Below, piece by piece: positions 39,701 to 49,111 of a DNA stretch of 64,000 bases (position 1 is the first letter of the stretch; every line of letters begins with the position of its first letter). The position numbers were made by a program, and so were the translations under genes. Below the pieces are notes generated by a model. The model saw only the letters and a program-made list of their open reading frames with translations, made no database searches and was not told the origin of the DNA. This DNA is from Henricia sp. BOLD:AAB3569 (Eukaryota; Echinodermata; Asteroidea; Spinulosida; Echinasteridae): contig JBBELK010000841.1 of the NCBI GenBank assembly GCA_037783545.1, forward strand, positions 124,001 through 188,000. The letters are read 5' to 3'.

Positions 39701-42068
39701 ACGGGATTTTGGTCAAAGTGTGGTCCAAACGTCGGCAAATTTGGAGGTCAAAAAATATTCCGACGAACTTCAAATTTTGCATGCTCCAAACACTCTATAT
39801 TGCGCACTTGTACTACAAAATTGACAGACTTTCGCCGGGAAATGGCGCTGTCTGTACACACCTCTTTGGTGTATTCCTGACACGTGCTCATGCTCAGTCC
39901 TTCGGTCTGTCGTTGACACGGCCCAGTTTGGGACGGGATTTTGGTCAAAGTGTGGTCCAAACGTCGGCAAATTTGTACGGGATTTTGGTCAAAGTGTGGT
40001 CCAAACGTCGGCAAATTTGGAGGTCAAAAAATATTCCGACGAACTTCTCATTTTGCATGCTCCAAACACTCTATATTGCGCACTTGTCCTAAAAAATTGA
40101 CAGACTTTCGCCTGGAAATGGCAGACAAATTTCAGAGTTTAGAAAAAAAGGGGGTTGGCGCTTCCTGGATGCTCCCGCAACCTGTGGCTGTCTGTACACA
40201 CCTCTTTGGTGTATTCCTGACTCGTGCGCATGCTCAGTCCTTCGGACTGTCGTTGACATGGCCCAGTTTGGGACGGGATTTTGGTCAAAGTGTGGTCCAA
40301 ACGTCGGCAAATTTGGAGGTCAAAAAATATTCCGACGAACTTCAAATTTTGCATACTCCAAACACTCTATATTGCGCACTTGTCCTAAAAAATTGACAGA
40401 CTTTCGCCGGGAAATGGCGCTGTCTGTACACACCTATTTGGTGTATTCCTGACACGTGCTCATGCTCAGTCCTTCGGACTGTCGTTGACACGGCCCAGTT
40501 TGGGACGGGATTTTGGTCAAAGTGTGGTCCAAACGTCGGCAAATTTGTACGGGATTTTGGTCAAAGTGTGGTCCAAACGTCGGCAAATTTGGAGGTCAAA
40601 AAATATTCCGACGAACTTCACATTTTGCATGCTCCAAACACTCTATATTGCGCACTTGTCCTAAAAAATTGACAGACTTTCGCCGGGAAATGGCAGAGTT
40701 TAGAAAAAAAGGGGTTGGCGCTTCCTGGATGCTCCCGCAACCTGTGGCTGTCTGTACACACCTCTTTGGTGTATTCCTGACTCGTGCGCATGCTCAGTCC
40801 TTCGGACTGTCGTTGACACGGCCCAGTTTGGGACGGGATTTTGGTCAAAGTGTGGTCCAAACGTCGGCAAATTTGGAGGTCAAAAAATATTCCAACGAAC
40901 TTCAAATTTTGCATGCTCCAAACACTCTATATTGCGCACTTGTCCTACAAAATTGACAGACTTTCGCCGGGAAATGGCGATGTCTGTACACACCTCTTTG
41001 GTGTATTCCTGACACGTGCTCATGCTCAGTCCTTCGGACTGTCGTTGACACGGCCCAGTTTGGGACGGGATTTTGGTCAAAGTGTGGTCCAAACGTCGGC
41101 AAATTTGTACGGGATTTTGGTCAAAGTGTGGTCCAAACGTCGGCAAATTTGGAGGTCAAAAAATATTCCGACGAACTTCAAATTTTGCATGCTCCAAACA
41201 CTCTATATTGCGCACTTGTCCTAACAAATTGACAGACTTTCGCCGGGAAATGGCAGAGAAATTTCAGAGTTTAGAAAAAAAAGGGGTTGGCGCTTCCTGG
41301 ATGCTCCCGCAACCTGTGGCTGTCTGTACACACCTCTTTGGTGTATTCCTGACTCGTGCGCATGCTCAGTCCTTCGGACTGTCGTTGACACAGCCCAGTT
41401 TGGGACGGGATTTTGGTCAAAGTGTGGTCCAAACGTCGGCAAATTTGGAGGTCAACAAATATTCCGACGAATTTCAAATTTTGCATGCTCCAAACACTCT
41501 ATATTGCGCACTTGTCCTAAAAAATTGACAGACTTTCGCCGGGAAATGGCAGAGAAATTTCAGAGTTTAGAAAAAAAAAGGGGTTGACGCTTCCTGGATG
41601 CTCCCGCAACCTGTGGCTGTCTGTACACACCTCTTTGGTGTATTCCTGACTCGTGCGCATGCTCAGTCCTTCGGACTGTCGTTGACACGGCCCAGTTTGG
41701 GACGGGATTTTGGTCAAAGTGTGGTCCAAACGTCGGCAAATTTGGAGGTCAAAACATATTCCGACGAACTTCAAATTTTGCATGCTCCAAACACTCTATA
41801 TTGCGCACTTGTCCTACAAAATTGACAGACTTTCGCCGGGAAATGGCGCTGTCTGTACACACCTCTTTGGTGTATTCCTGACACGTGCTCATGCTCAGTC
41901 CTTCGGACTGTCGTTGACACGGCCCAGTTTGGGACGGGATTTTGGTCAAAGTGTGGTCCAAACGTCGGCAAATTTGTACGGGATTTTGGTCAAAGTGTGG
42001 TCCAAACGTCGGCAAATTTGGAGGTCAAAAAATATTCCGACGAACTTCAAATTTTGCATGCTCCAAAC

Positions 42069-42214
42069 ACTCTATATTGCGCACTTGTCCTAACAAATTG
42101 ACAGACTTTCGCCGGGAAATGGCAGAGAAATTTCAGAGTTTAGAAAAAAAAGGGGTTGGCGCTTCCTGGATGCTCCCGCAACCTGTGGCTGTCTGTACAC
42201 ACCTCTTTGGTGTA
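42069..42214. other. Family A / family B breakpoint (hybrid monomer)
   Basis: The last family A diagnostic base is C at 42,068 (monomer position 298) and the first family B base is C at 42,215 (position 149). The monomer spanning them is a hybrid: its first half cannot be assigned, its second half is family B. The switch took place within this 147-bp interval without loss of register, as expected of a crossover or conversion edge between two homogenised domains. Confidence 0.9.
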
Positions 42215-42860
42215 CTCCTGACTCGTGCGCATGCTCAGTCCTTCGGACTGTCGTTGACACGGCCCAGTTTGGGACGGGATTTTGGTCAAAGTGTGGTCCA
42301 AACGTCGGCAAATTTGGAGGTCGAAAAATGTTCCGACGAACTTCAAATTTTGCATGCTCCAAAGACTCTATATTGCGCACTTGTCCTAAAAAATTGACAG
42401 ACTTTCGCCGGGAAATGGCAGAGAAATTTCAGAGTTTAGAAAAAAAAGGGGTTGGCGCTTCCTGGATGCTCCCGCAACCTGTGGCTGTCTGTACACACCT
42501 CTTTGGTGTACTCCTGACTCGTGCGCATGCTCAGTCCTTCGGACTGTCGTTGACACGGCCCAGTTTGGGACGGGATTTTGGTCAAAGTGTGGTCCAAACG
42601 TCGGCAAATTTGGAGGTCGAAAAATGTTCCGACGAACTTTAAATTTTGCATGCTCCAAAGACTCTATATTGCGCACTTGTCCTAAAAAATTGACAGACTT
42701 TCGCCGGGAAATGGCAGATAAATTTCAGAGTTTAGAAAAAAAAGGGGTTGGCGCTTCCTGGATGCTCCCGCAACCTGTGGCTGTCTGTACACACCTCTTT
42801 GGTGTACTCCTGACTCGTGCGCATGCTCAGTCCTTCGGACTGTCGTTGACACGGCCCAGT

Positions 42861-42872
42861 TTGGGACGGGAT
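42861..42872 (+). repeat. Empty SINE target site, relative 1
   Basis: TTGGGACGGGAT without an insert, in a monomer that shares both flanking markers of the SINE-bearing monomers: GGCAGATAAATTT upstream (about 42,714) and TTTTGTTCGAAG just downstream (about 42,873), where other monomers read GAGAAATTT and TTTTGGTCAAAG. The following monomer has GTTTATAAA, as after the SINE copies. This is the best candidate for the pre-insertion allele. Confidence 0.8.
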
Positions 42873-44642
42873 TTTGTTCGAAGTGTGGTCCAAACGTCGG
42901 CAAATTTGGAGGTCGAAAAATGTTCCGACGAACTTCAAATTTTGCATGCTCCAAAGACTCTATATTGCGCACTTGTCCTAAAAAATTGACAGACTTTCGC
43001 CGGGAAATGGCAGAGAAATTTCAGAGTTTATAAAAAAAAGGGGGTTGGCGCTTCCTGGATGCTTCCGCAACCTGTGGCTGTCTGTACACACCTCTTTGGT
43101 GTACTCCTGACTCGTGCGCATGCTCAGTCCTTCGGACTCTCGTTGACACGGCCCAGTTTGGGACGGGATTTTGGTCAAAGTGTGGTCCAAACGTCGGCAA
43201 ATTTGGAGGTCGAAAAATGTTCCGACGAACTTCAAATTTTGCATGCTCCAAAGACTCTATATTGCGCACTTGTCCTAAAAAATTGACAGACTTTCGCCGG
43301 GAAATGGCAGAGAAATTTCAGAGTTTAGAAAAAAAAGGGGTTGGCGCTTCCTGGATGCTCCCGCAACCTGTGGCTGTCTGTACACACCTCTTTGGTGTAC
43401 TCCTGACTCGTGCGCATGCTCAGTCCTTCGGACTGTCGTTGACACGGCCCAGTTTGGGACGGGATTTTGGTCAAAGTGTGGTCCAAACGTCGGCAAATTT
43501 GGAGGTCGAAAAATGTTCCGACGAACTTCAAATTTTGCATGCTCCAAAGACTCTATATTGCACACTTGTCCTAAAAAATTGACAGACTTTCGCCGGGAAA
43601 TGGCAGAGAAATTTCAGAGTTTAGAAGAAAAAAAGGGGTGTTGGCGCTTCCTGGATGCTCCCGCAACCTGTGGCTGTCTGTACACACCTCTTTGGTGTAC
43701 TCCTGACTCGTGCGCATGCTCAGTCCTTCGGACTGTCGTTGACACGGCCCAGTTTGGGACGGGATTTTGGTCAAAGTGTGGTCCAAACGTCGGCAAATTT
43801 GGAGGTCGAAAAATGTTCCGACGAACTTCAAATTTTGCATGCTCCAAAGACTCTATATTGCGCACTTGTCCTAAAAAATTGACAGACTTTCGCCGGGAAA
43901 TGGCAGAGAAATTTCAGAGTTTAGAAAAAAAAGGGGTTGGCGCTTCCTGGATGCTCCCGCAACCTGTGGCTGTCTGTACACACCTCTTTGGTGTACTCCT
44001 GACTCGTGCGCATGCTCAGTCCTTCGGACTGTCGTTGACACGGCCCAGTTTGGGACGGGATTTTGGTCAAAGTGTGGTCCAAACGTCGGCAAATTTGGAG
44101 GTCGAAAAATGTTCCGACGAACTTCAAATTTTGCATGCTCCAAAGACTCTATATTGCGCACTTGTCCTAAAAAATTGACAGACTTTCGCCGGGAAATGGC
44201 AGAGAAATTTCAGAGTTTAGAAAAAAAAAGGGGTTGGCGCTTCCTGGATGCTCCCGCAACCTGTGGCTGTCTGTACACACCTCTTTGGTGTACTCATGAC
44301 TCGTGCGCATGCTCAGTCCTTCGGACTGTCGTTGACACGGCCCAGTTTGGGACGGGATTTTGGTCAAAGTGTGGTCCAAACGTCGGCAAATTTGGAGGTC
44401 GAAAAATGTTCCGACGAACTTCAAATTTTGCATGCTCCAAAGACTCTATATTGCGCACTTGTCCTAAAAAATTGACAGACTTTCGCCAGGAAATGGCAGA
44501 TAAATTTCAGAGTTTAGAAAAAAAAGGGGTTGGCGCTTCCTGGATGCTCCCGCAACCTGTGGCTGTCTGTACACACCTCTTTGGTGTACTCCTGACTCGT
44601 GCGCATGCTCAGTCCTTCGGACTGTCGTTGACACGGCCCAGT

Positions 44643-44654
44643 TTGGGACGGGAT
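44643..44654 (+). repeat. Left target-site duplication of SINE copy 1
   Basis: TTGGGACGGGAT, a perfect 12-bp match to 44,943-44,954 on the far side of the SINE. The motif is normal satellite sequence (monomer positions 203-214) and occurs once in uninterrupted monomers, so its doubling marks target-primed insertion. Confidence 0.92.
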
Positions 44655-44668
44655 GGGGGCGGTCGGGT

Positions 44669-44679
44669 TGGCGTACGGG
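44669..44679 (+). promoter_or_regulatory. A box of SINE copy 1
   Basis: TGGCGTACGGG fits the Pol III A-box pattern TRGYNNARNNG at 10 of 11 positions (C where R is expected). It begins 15 bases into the element, and its end is 32 bp before the B box, a normal spacing for a type 2 internal promoter. Confidence 0.7.
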
Positions 44680-44711
44680 TTCTTTCCTCGCCTTTCACCT
44701 CTGGGGTCCCG

Positions 44712-44722
44712 GGTTCGAATCC
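44712..44722 (+). promoter_or_regulatory. B box of SINE copy 1
   Basis: GGTTCGAATCC is a full match to the Pol III B-box consensus GGTTCGANNCC. The T-arm around it has slipped: CCGGG before the loop faces CCGGG after it, so a regular five-pair T stem needs an eight-base loop, as if one C had been lost. Equivalent boxes lie at 45,309, 46,798, 47,395 and 48,881. Confidence 0.92.
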
Positions 44723-44942
44723 GGGGCGTGTATGTGGATTGGGTTTGCAGTCCCTACTTGACCGCGTGGGTTTTCCCCTGGGGCATTTCTCTGGGGGTTT
44801 TCCTCCCACTTCTAAAACTGCAACTCCTTCTTCGTCATCTCAAGTTGATAATATAGTATAGTTAAAGCTAAAACCGTATAGTTGATGGCATAAAGGGCCT
44901 TAGTTGCCGAAGATGCCATAAAAATATACAACAACAACAACA

Positions 44943-44954
44943 TTGGGACGGGAT
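44943..44954 (+). repeat. Right target-site duplication of SINE copy 1
   Basis: Second copy of TTGGGACGGGAT, followed at once by the marker TTTTGTTCGAAG, which is shared with the empty-site monomers at 42,861 and 53,258. Confidence 0.92.
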
Positions 44955-45251
44955 TTTGTTCGAAGTGTGGTCCAAACGTCGGCAAATTTGGAGGTCGAAA
45001 AATGTTCCGACGAACTTCAAATTTTTCATGCTCCAAAGACTCTATATTGCGCACTTGTCCTAAAAAATTGACAGACTTTCGCCGGGAAATGGCAGAGAAA
45101 TTTCAGAGTTTATAAAAAAAAAGGGGTTGGCGCTTCCTGGATGCTCCCGCAACCTGTGGCTGTCTGTACACACCTCTTTGGTGTACTCCTGACTCGTGCG
45201 CATGCTCAGTCCTTCGGACTGTCGTTGACACGGCCCAGTTTGGGACGGGAT

Positions 45252-45539
45252 GGGGGCGGTCGGGTTGGCGTACGGGTTCTTTCCTCGCCTTTCACCTCTG
45301 GGGTCCCGGGTTCGAATCCGGGGCGTGTATGTGGATTGGGTTTGCAGTCCCTACTTGACCGCGTGGGTTTTCCCCTGGGGCATTTCTCTGGGGGTTTTCC
45401 TCCCACTTCTAAAACTGCAACTCCTTCTTCGTCATCTCAAGTTGATAATATAGTATAGTTAAAGCTAAAACCGTATAGTTGATGGCATAAAGGGCCTTAG
45501 TTGCCGAAGATGCCATAAAAATATACAACAACAACAACA
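45252..45539 (+). mobile_element. tRNA-derived SINE, copy 2
   Basis: Same 288-bp element and same target position as copy 1, 597 bp downstream; the 12-bp duplications are at 45,240-45,251 and 45,540-45,551. The left flank has the GTTTATAAA marker and lacks GCAGATAAA, so it belongs to the next monomer type, while the right flank repeats TTTTGTTCGAAG of copy 1. The flanks thus come from different monomers, which marks it as an unequal-crossover product and not a new insertion. Confidence 0.9.
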
Positions 45540-46740
45540 TTGGGACGGGATTTTGTTCGAAGTGTGGTCCAAACGTCGGCAAATTTGGAGGTCGAAAAAT
45601 GTTCCGACGAACTTCAAATTTTTCATGCTCCAAAGACTCTATATTGCGCACTTGTCCTAAAAAATTGACAGACTTTCGCCGGGAAATGGCAGAGAAATTT
45701 CAGAGTTTATAAAAAAAAAGGGGTTGGCGCTTCCTGGATGCTCCCGCAACCTGTGGCTGTCTGTACACACCTCTTTGGTGTACTCCTGACTCGTGCGCAT
45801 GCTCAGTCCTTCGGACTGTCGTTGACACGGCCCAGTTTGGGACGGGATTTTGGTCAAAGTGTGGTCCAAACGTCGGCAAATTTGGAGGTCGAAAAATGTT
45901 CCGACGAACTTCAAATTTTGCATGCTCCAAAGACTCTATATTGCGCACTTGTCCTAACAAATTGACAGACTTTCGCCGGGAAATGGCAGAGAAATTTCAG
46001 AGTTTAGGAAAAAAAAGGGGTTGGCGCTTCCTGGATGCTCCCGCAACCTGTGGCTGTCTGTACACACCTCTTTGGTGTACTCCTGACTCGTGCGCATGCT
46101 CAGTCCTTCGGACTGTCGTTGACACGGCCCAGTTTGGGACGGGATTTTGGTCAAAGTGTGGTCCAAACGTCGGCAAATTTGGAGGTCGAAAAATGTTCCG
46201 ACGAACTTCAAATTTTGCATGCTCCAAAGACTCTATATTGCGCACTTGTCCTAAAAAATTGACAGACTTTCGCCGGGAAATGGCAGAGAAATTTCAGAGT
46301 TTAGAAGAAAAAAAAGGGGTTGGCGCTTCCTGGATGCTCCCGCAACCTGTGGCTGTCTGTACACACCTCTTTGGTGTACTCATGACTCGTGCGCATGCTC
46401 AGTCCTTCGGACTGTCGTTGACACGGCCCAGTTTGGGACGGGATTTTGGTCAAAGTGTGGTCCAAACGTCGGCAAATTTGGAGGTCGAAAAATGTTCCGA
46501 CGAACTTCAAATTTTGCATGCTCCAAAGACTCTATATTGCGCACTTGTCCTAAAAAATTGACAGACTTTCGCCAGGAAATGGCAGATAAATTTCAGAGTT
46601 TAGAAAAAAAAGGGGTTGGCGCTTCCTGGATGCTCCCGCAACCTGTGGCTGTCTGTACACACCTCTTTGGTGTACTCCTGACTCGTGCGCATGCTCAGTC
46701 CTTCGGACTGTCGTTGACACGGCCCAGTTTGGGACGGGAT

Positions 46741-47028
46741 GGGGGCGGTCGGGTTGGCGTACGGGTTCTTTCCTCGCCTTTCACCTCTGGGGTCCCGGGT
46801 TCGAATCCGGGGCGTGTATGTGGATTGGGTTTGCAGTCCCTACTTGACCGCGTGGGTTTTCCCCTGGGGCATTTCTCTGGGGGTTTTCCTCCCACTTCTA
46901 AAACTGCAACTCCTTCTTCGTCATCTCAAGTTGATAATATAGTATAGTTAAAGCTAAAACCGTATAGTTGATGGCATAAAGGGCCTTAGTTGCCGAAGAT
47001 GCCATAAAAATATACAACAACAACAACA
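46741..47028 (+). mobile_element. tRNA-derived SINE, copy 3
   Basis: Counterpart of copy 1 in the second HOR unit (offset 2,086 bp). The left flank has CCAGGAAATGGCAGATAAA as at copy 1. Duplications at 46,729-46,740 and 47,029-47,040, B box at 46,798-46,808. The right flank has the TTTTTCATGC variant, as after copies 1 and 2. Confidence 0.9.
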
Positions 47029-47337
47029 TTGGGACGGGATTTTGTTCGAAGTGTGGTCCAAACGTCGGCAAATTTGGAGGTCGAAAAATGTTCCGACGAA
47101 CTTCAAATTTTTCATGCTCCAAAGACTCTATATTGCGCACTTGTCCTAAAAAATTGACAGACTTTCGCCGGGAAATGGCAGAGAAATTTCAGAGTTTATA
47201 AAAAAAAAGGGGTTGGCGCTTCCTGGATGCTCCCGCAACCTGTGGCTGTCTGTACACACCTCTTTGGTGTACTCCTGACTCGTGCGCATGCTCAGTCCTT
47301 CGGACTGTCGTTGACACGGCCCAGTTTGGGACGGGAT

Positions 47338-47625
47338 GGGGGCGGTCGGGTTGGCGTACGGGTTCTTTCCTCGCCTTTCACCTCTGGGGTCCCGGGTTCG
47401 AATCCGGGGCGTGTATGTGGATTGGGTTTGCAGTCCCTACTTGACCGCGTGGGTTTTCCCCTGGGGCATTTCTCTGGGGGTTTTCCTCCCACTTCTAAAA
47501 CTGCAACTCCTTCTTCGTCATCTCAAGTTGATAATATAGTATAGTTAAAGCTAAAACCGTATAGTTGATGGCATAAAGGGCCTTAGTTGCCGAAGATGCC
47601 ATAAAAATATACAACAACAACAACA
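47338..47625 (+). mobile_element. tRNA-derived SINE, copy 4
   Basis: Counterpart of copy 2 in the second HOR unit, 597 bp after copy 3. Duplications at 47,326-47,337 and 47,626-47,637, B box at 47,395-47,405. The left flank has GTTTATAAA. The right flank has TTGTTCATGC (near 47,705), a T-to-G change shared only with copy 5 among the SINE copies. Confidence 0.9.
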
Positions 47626-48823
47626 TTGGGACGGGATTTTGTTCGAAGTGTGGTCCAAACGTCGGCAAATTTGGAGGTCGAAAAATGTTCCGACGAACTT
47701 CAAATTGTTCATGCTCCAAAGACTCTATATTGCGCACTTGTCCTAAAAAATTGACAGACTTTCGCCGGGAAATGGCAGAGAAATTTCAGAGTTTATAAAA
47801 AAAAAGGGGTTGCCGCTTCCTGGATGCTCCCGCAACCTGTGGCTGTCTGTACACACCTCTTTGGTGTACTCCTGACTCGTGCGCATGCTCAGTCCTTCGG
47901 ACTGTCGTTGACACGGCCCAGTTTGGGACGGGATTTTGGTCAAAGTGTGGTCCAAACGTCGGCAAATTTGGAGGTCGAAAAATGTTCCGACGAACTTCAA
48001 ATTTTGCAAGCTCCAAAGACTCTATATTGCGCACTTGTCCTAACAAATTGACAGACTTTCGCCGGGAAATGGCAGAGAAATTTCAGAGTTTAGGAAAAAA
48101 AAGGGGTTGGCGCTTCCTGGATGCTCCCGCAACCTGTGGCTGTCTGTACACACCTCTTTGGTGTACTCCTGACTCGTGCGCATGCTCAGTCCTTCGGACT
48201 GTCGTTGACACGGCCCAGTTTGGGACGGGATTTTGGTCAAAGTGTGGTCCAAACGTCGGCAAATTTGGAGGTCGAAAAATGTTCCGACGAACTTCAAATT
48301 TTGCATGCTCCAAAGACTCTATATTGCGCACTTGTCCTAAAAAATTGACAGACTTTCGCCGGGAAATGGCAGAGAAATTTCAGAGTTTAGAAAAAAAAGG
48401 GGTTGGCGCTTCCTGGATGCTCCCGCAACCTGTGGCTGTCTGTACACACCTCTTTGGTGTACTCCTGACTCGTGCGCATGCTCAGTCCTTCGGACTGTCG
48501 TTGACACGGCCCAGTTTGGGACGGGATTTTGGTCAAAGTGTGGTCCAAACGTCGGCAAATTTGGAGGTCGAAAAATGTTCCGACGAACTTCAAATTGTGC
48601 ATGCTCCAAAGACTCTATATTGCGCACTTGTCCTAAAAAATTGACAGACTTTCGCCGGGAAATGGCAGATAAATTTCAGAGTTTAGAAAAAAAAGGGGTT
48701 GGCGCTTCCTGGATGCTCCCGCAACCTGTGGCTGTCTGTACACACCTCTTTGGTGTACTCCTGACTCGTGCGCATGCTCAGTCCTTCGGACTGTCGTTGA
48801 CACGGCCCAGTTTGGGACGGGAT

Positions 48824-49111
48824 GGGGGCGGTCGGGTTGGCGTACGGGTTCTTTCCTCGCCTTTCACCTCTGGGGTCCCGGGTTCGAATCCGGGGCGTGT
48901 ATGTGGATTGGGTTTGCAGTCCCTACTTGACCGCGTGGGTTTTCCCCTGGGGCATTTCTCTGGGGGTTTTCCTCCCACTTCTAAAACTGCAACTCCTTCT
49001 TCGTCATCTCAAGTTGATAATATAGTATAGTTAAAGCTAAAACCGTATAGTTGATGGCATAAAGGGCCTTAGTTGCCGAAGATGCCATAAAAATATACAA
49101 CAACAACAACA
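48824..49111 (+). mobile_element. tRNA-derived SINE, copy 5 (unpaired)
   Basis: Last copy, 2,083 bp after copy 3. Duplications at 48,812-48,823 and 49,112-49,123, B box at 48,881-48,891. The left flank has GCAGATAAA like copies 1 and 3, and the right flank has TTGTTCATGC like copy 4. No second SINE follows: the next monomer has GTTTATAAA and an uninterrupted target site. It is either the ancestral single arrangement or a pair collapsed by exchange between a copy 3-like and a copy 4-like SINE. Confidence 0.9.

Larger units (their letters stand above)
1..42068. repeat. Satellite array, family A (about 296-bp monomer)
   Basis: Head-to-tail copies of one monomer, all in the same orientation, fill this interval without a gap. 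The usual period is 296 bp (a monomer starting at 1 restarts at 297). Family A is defined here by four monomer positions: T149, A257, A264 and C298 (numbering from position 1). Length differences come from the A-run near monomer position 78-85 and from recurrent internal deletions and duplications listed separately. No unique sequence and no supported gene lies in the interval. The array begins inside the window's first base, so its left edge is not seen. Satellite identity is direct from the sequence; a centromeric, pericentromeric or subtelomeric location is inference. Confidence 0.97.
44655..44942 (+). mobile_element. tRNA-derived SINE, copy 1
   Basis: A 288-bp insert between perfect 12-bp duplications. 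The head resembles a tRNA: an A-box match at 44,669-44,679, a consensus B box at 44,712-44,722, and between them CTTTCAC, which resembles a tRNA-Glu(TTC) anticodon loop. The body has a GC-rich segment with GGGTTTTCC at 44,768-44,776 and 44,795-44,803, and GTGGG/CCCAC complementary ends (44,766-44,770, 44,805-44,809). The tail is AT-rich and ends in (ACA)5 at 44,928-44,942. No coding capacity is expected; such elements use LINE machinery in trans. The two TTTT runs could terminate Pol III early. The SINE class is well supported; the named family is unknown. Confidence 0.9.
44655..46740. repeat. SINE-bearing HOR, unit 1 (2,086 bp)
   Basis: From the start of SINE copy 1 to the start of copy 3. 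It holds two SINE-bearing monomers 597 bp apart, then monomers without SINE. Unit 2 follows with the same order at an offset of 2,086 bp. Similarity also extends left of the SINE, since CTCATGAC near 44,294 matches the same variant near 46,380. Confidence 0.88.
46741..48823. repeat. SINE-bearing HOR, unit 2 (2,083 bp)
   Basis: Second unit, from SINE copy 3 to SINE copy 5. It follows unit 1 at 2,086 bp for most of its length. A 3-bp difference (the GAAGAAA variant near 46,306 is absent at the matching place) makes it 2,083 bp. Its last part contains a monomer with TTGTGCATG (near 48,597) not found in unit 1, so its right end was replaced by another family B monomer. Confidence 0.85.

Noticed and set aside
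44655..44730. Genuine tRNA gene at the SINE head
   Set aside because: It has A and B boxes and a Glu-like loop, but the acceptor and anticodon stems do not pair properly, the T-arm lacks a base, and the sequence continues into a SINE body and tail with target-site duplications.
44109..44861. 250-codon forward frame running from satellite into SINE copy 1
   Set aside because: It is a chance read-through of two monomers and a non-coding SINE. The same frame breaks at other SINE copies with different upstream A-runs.
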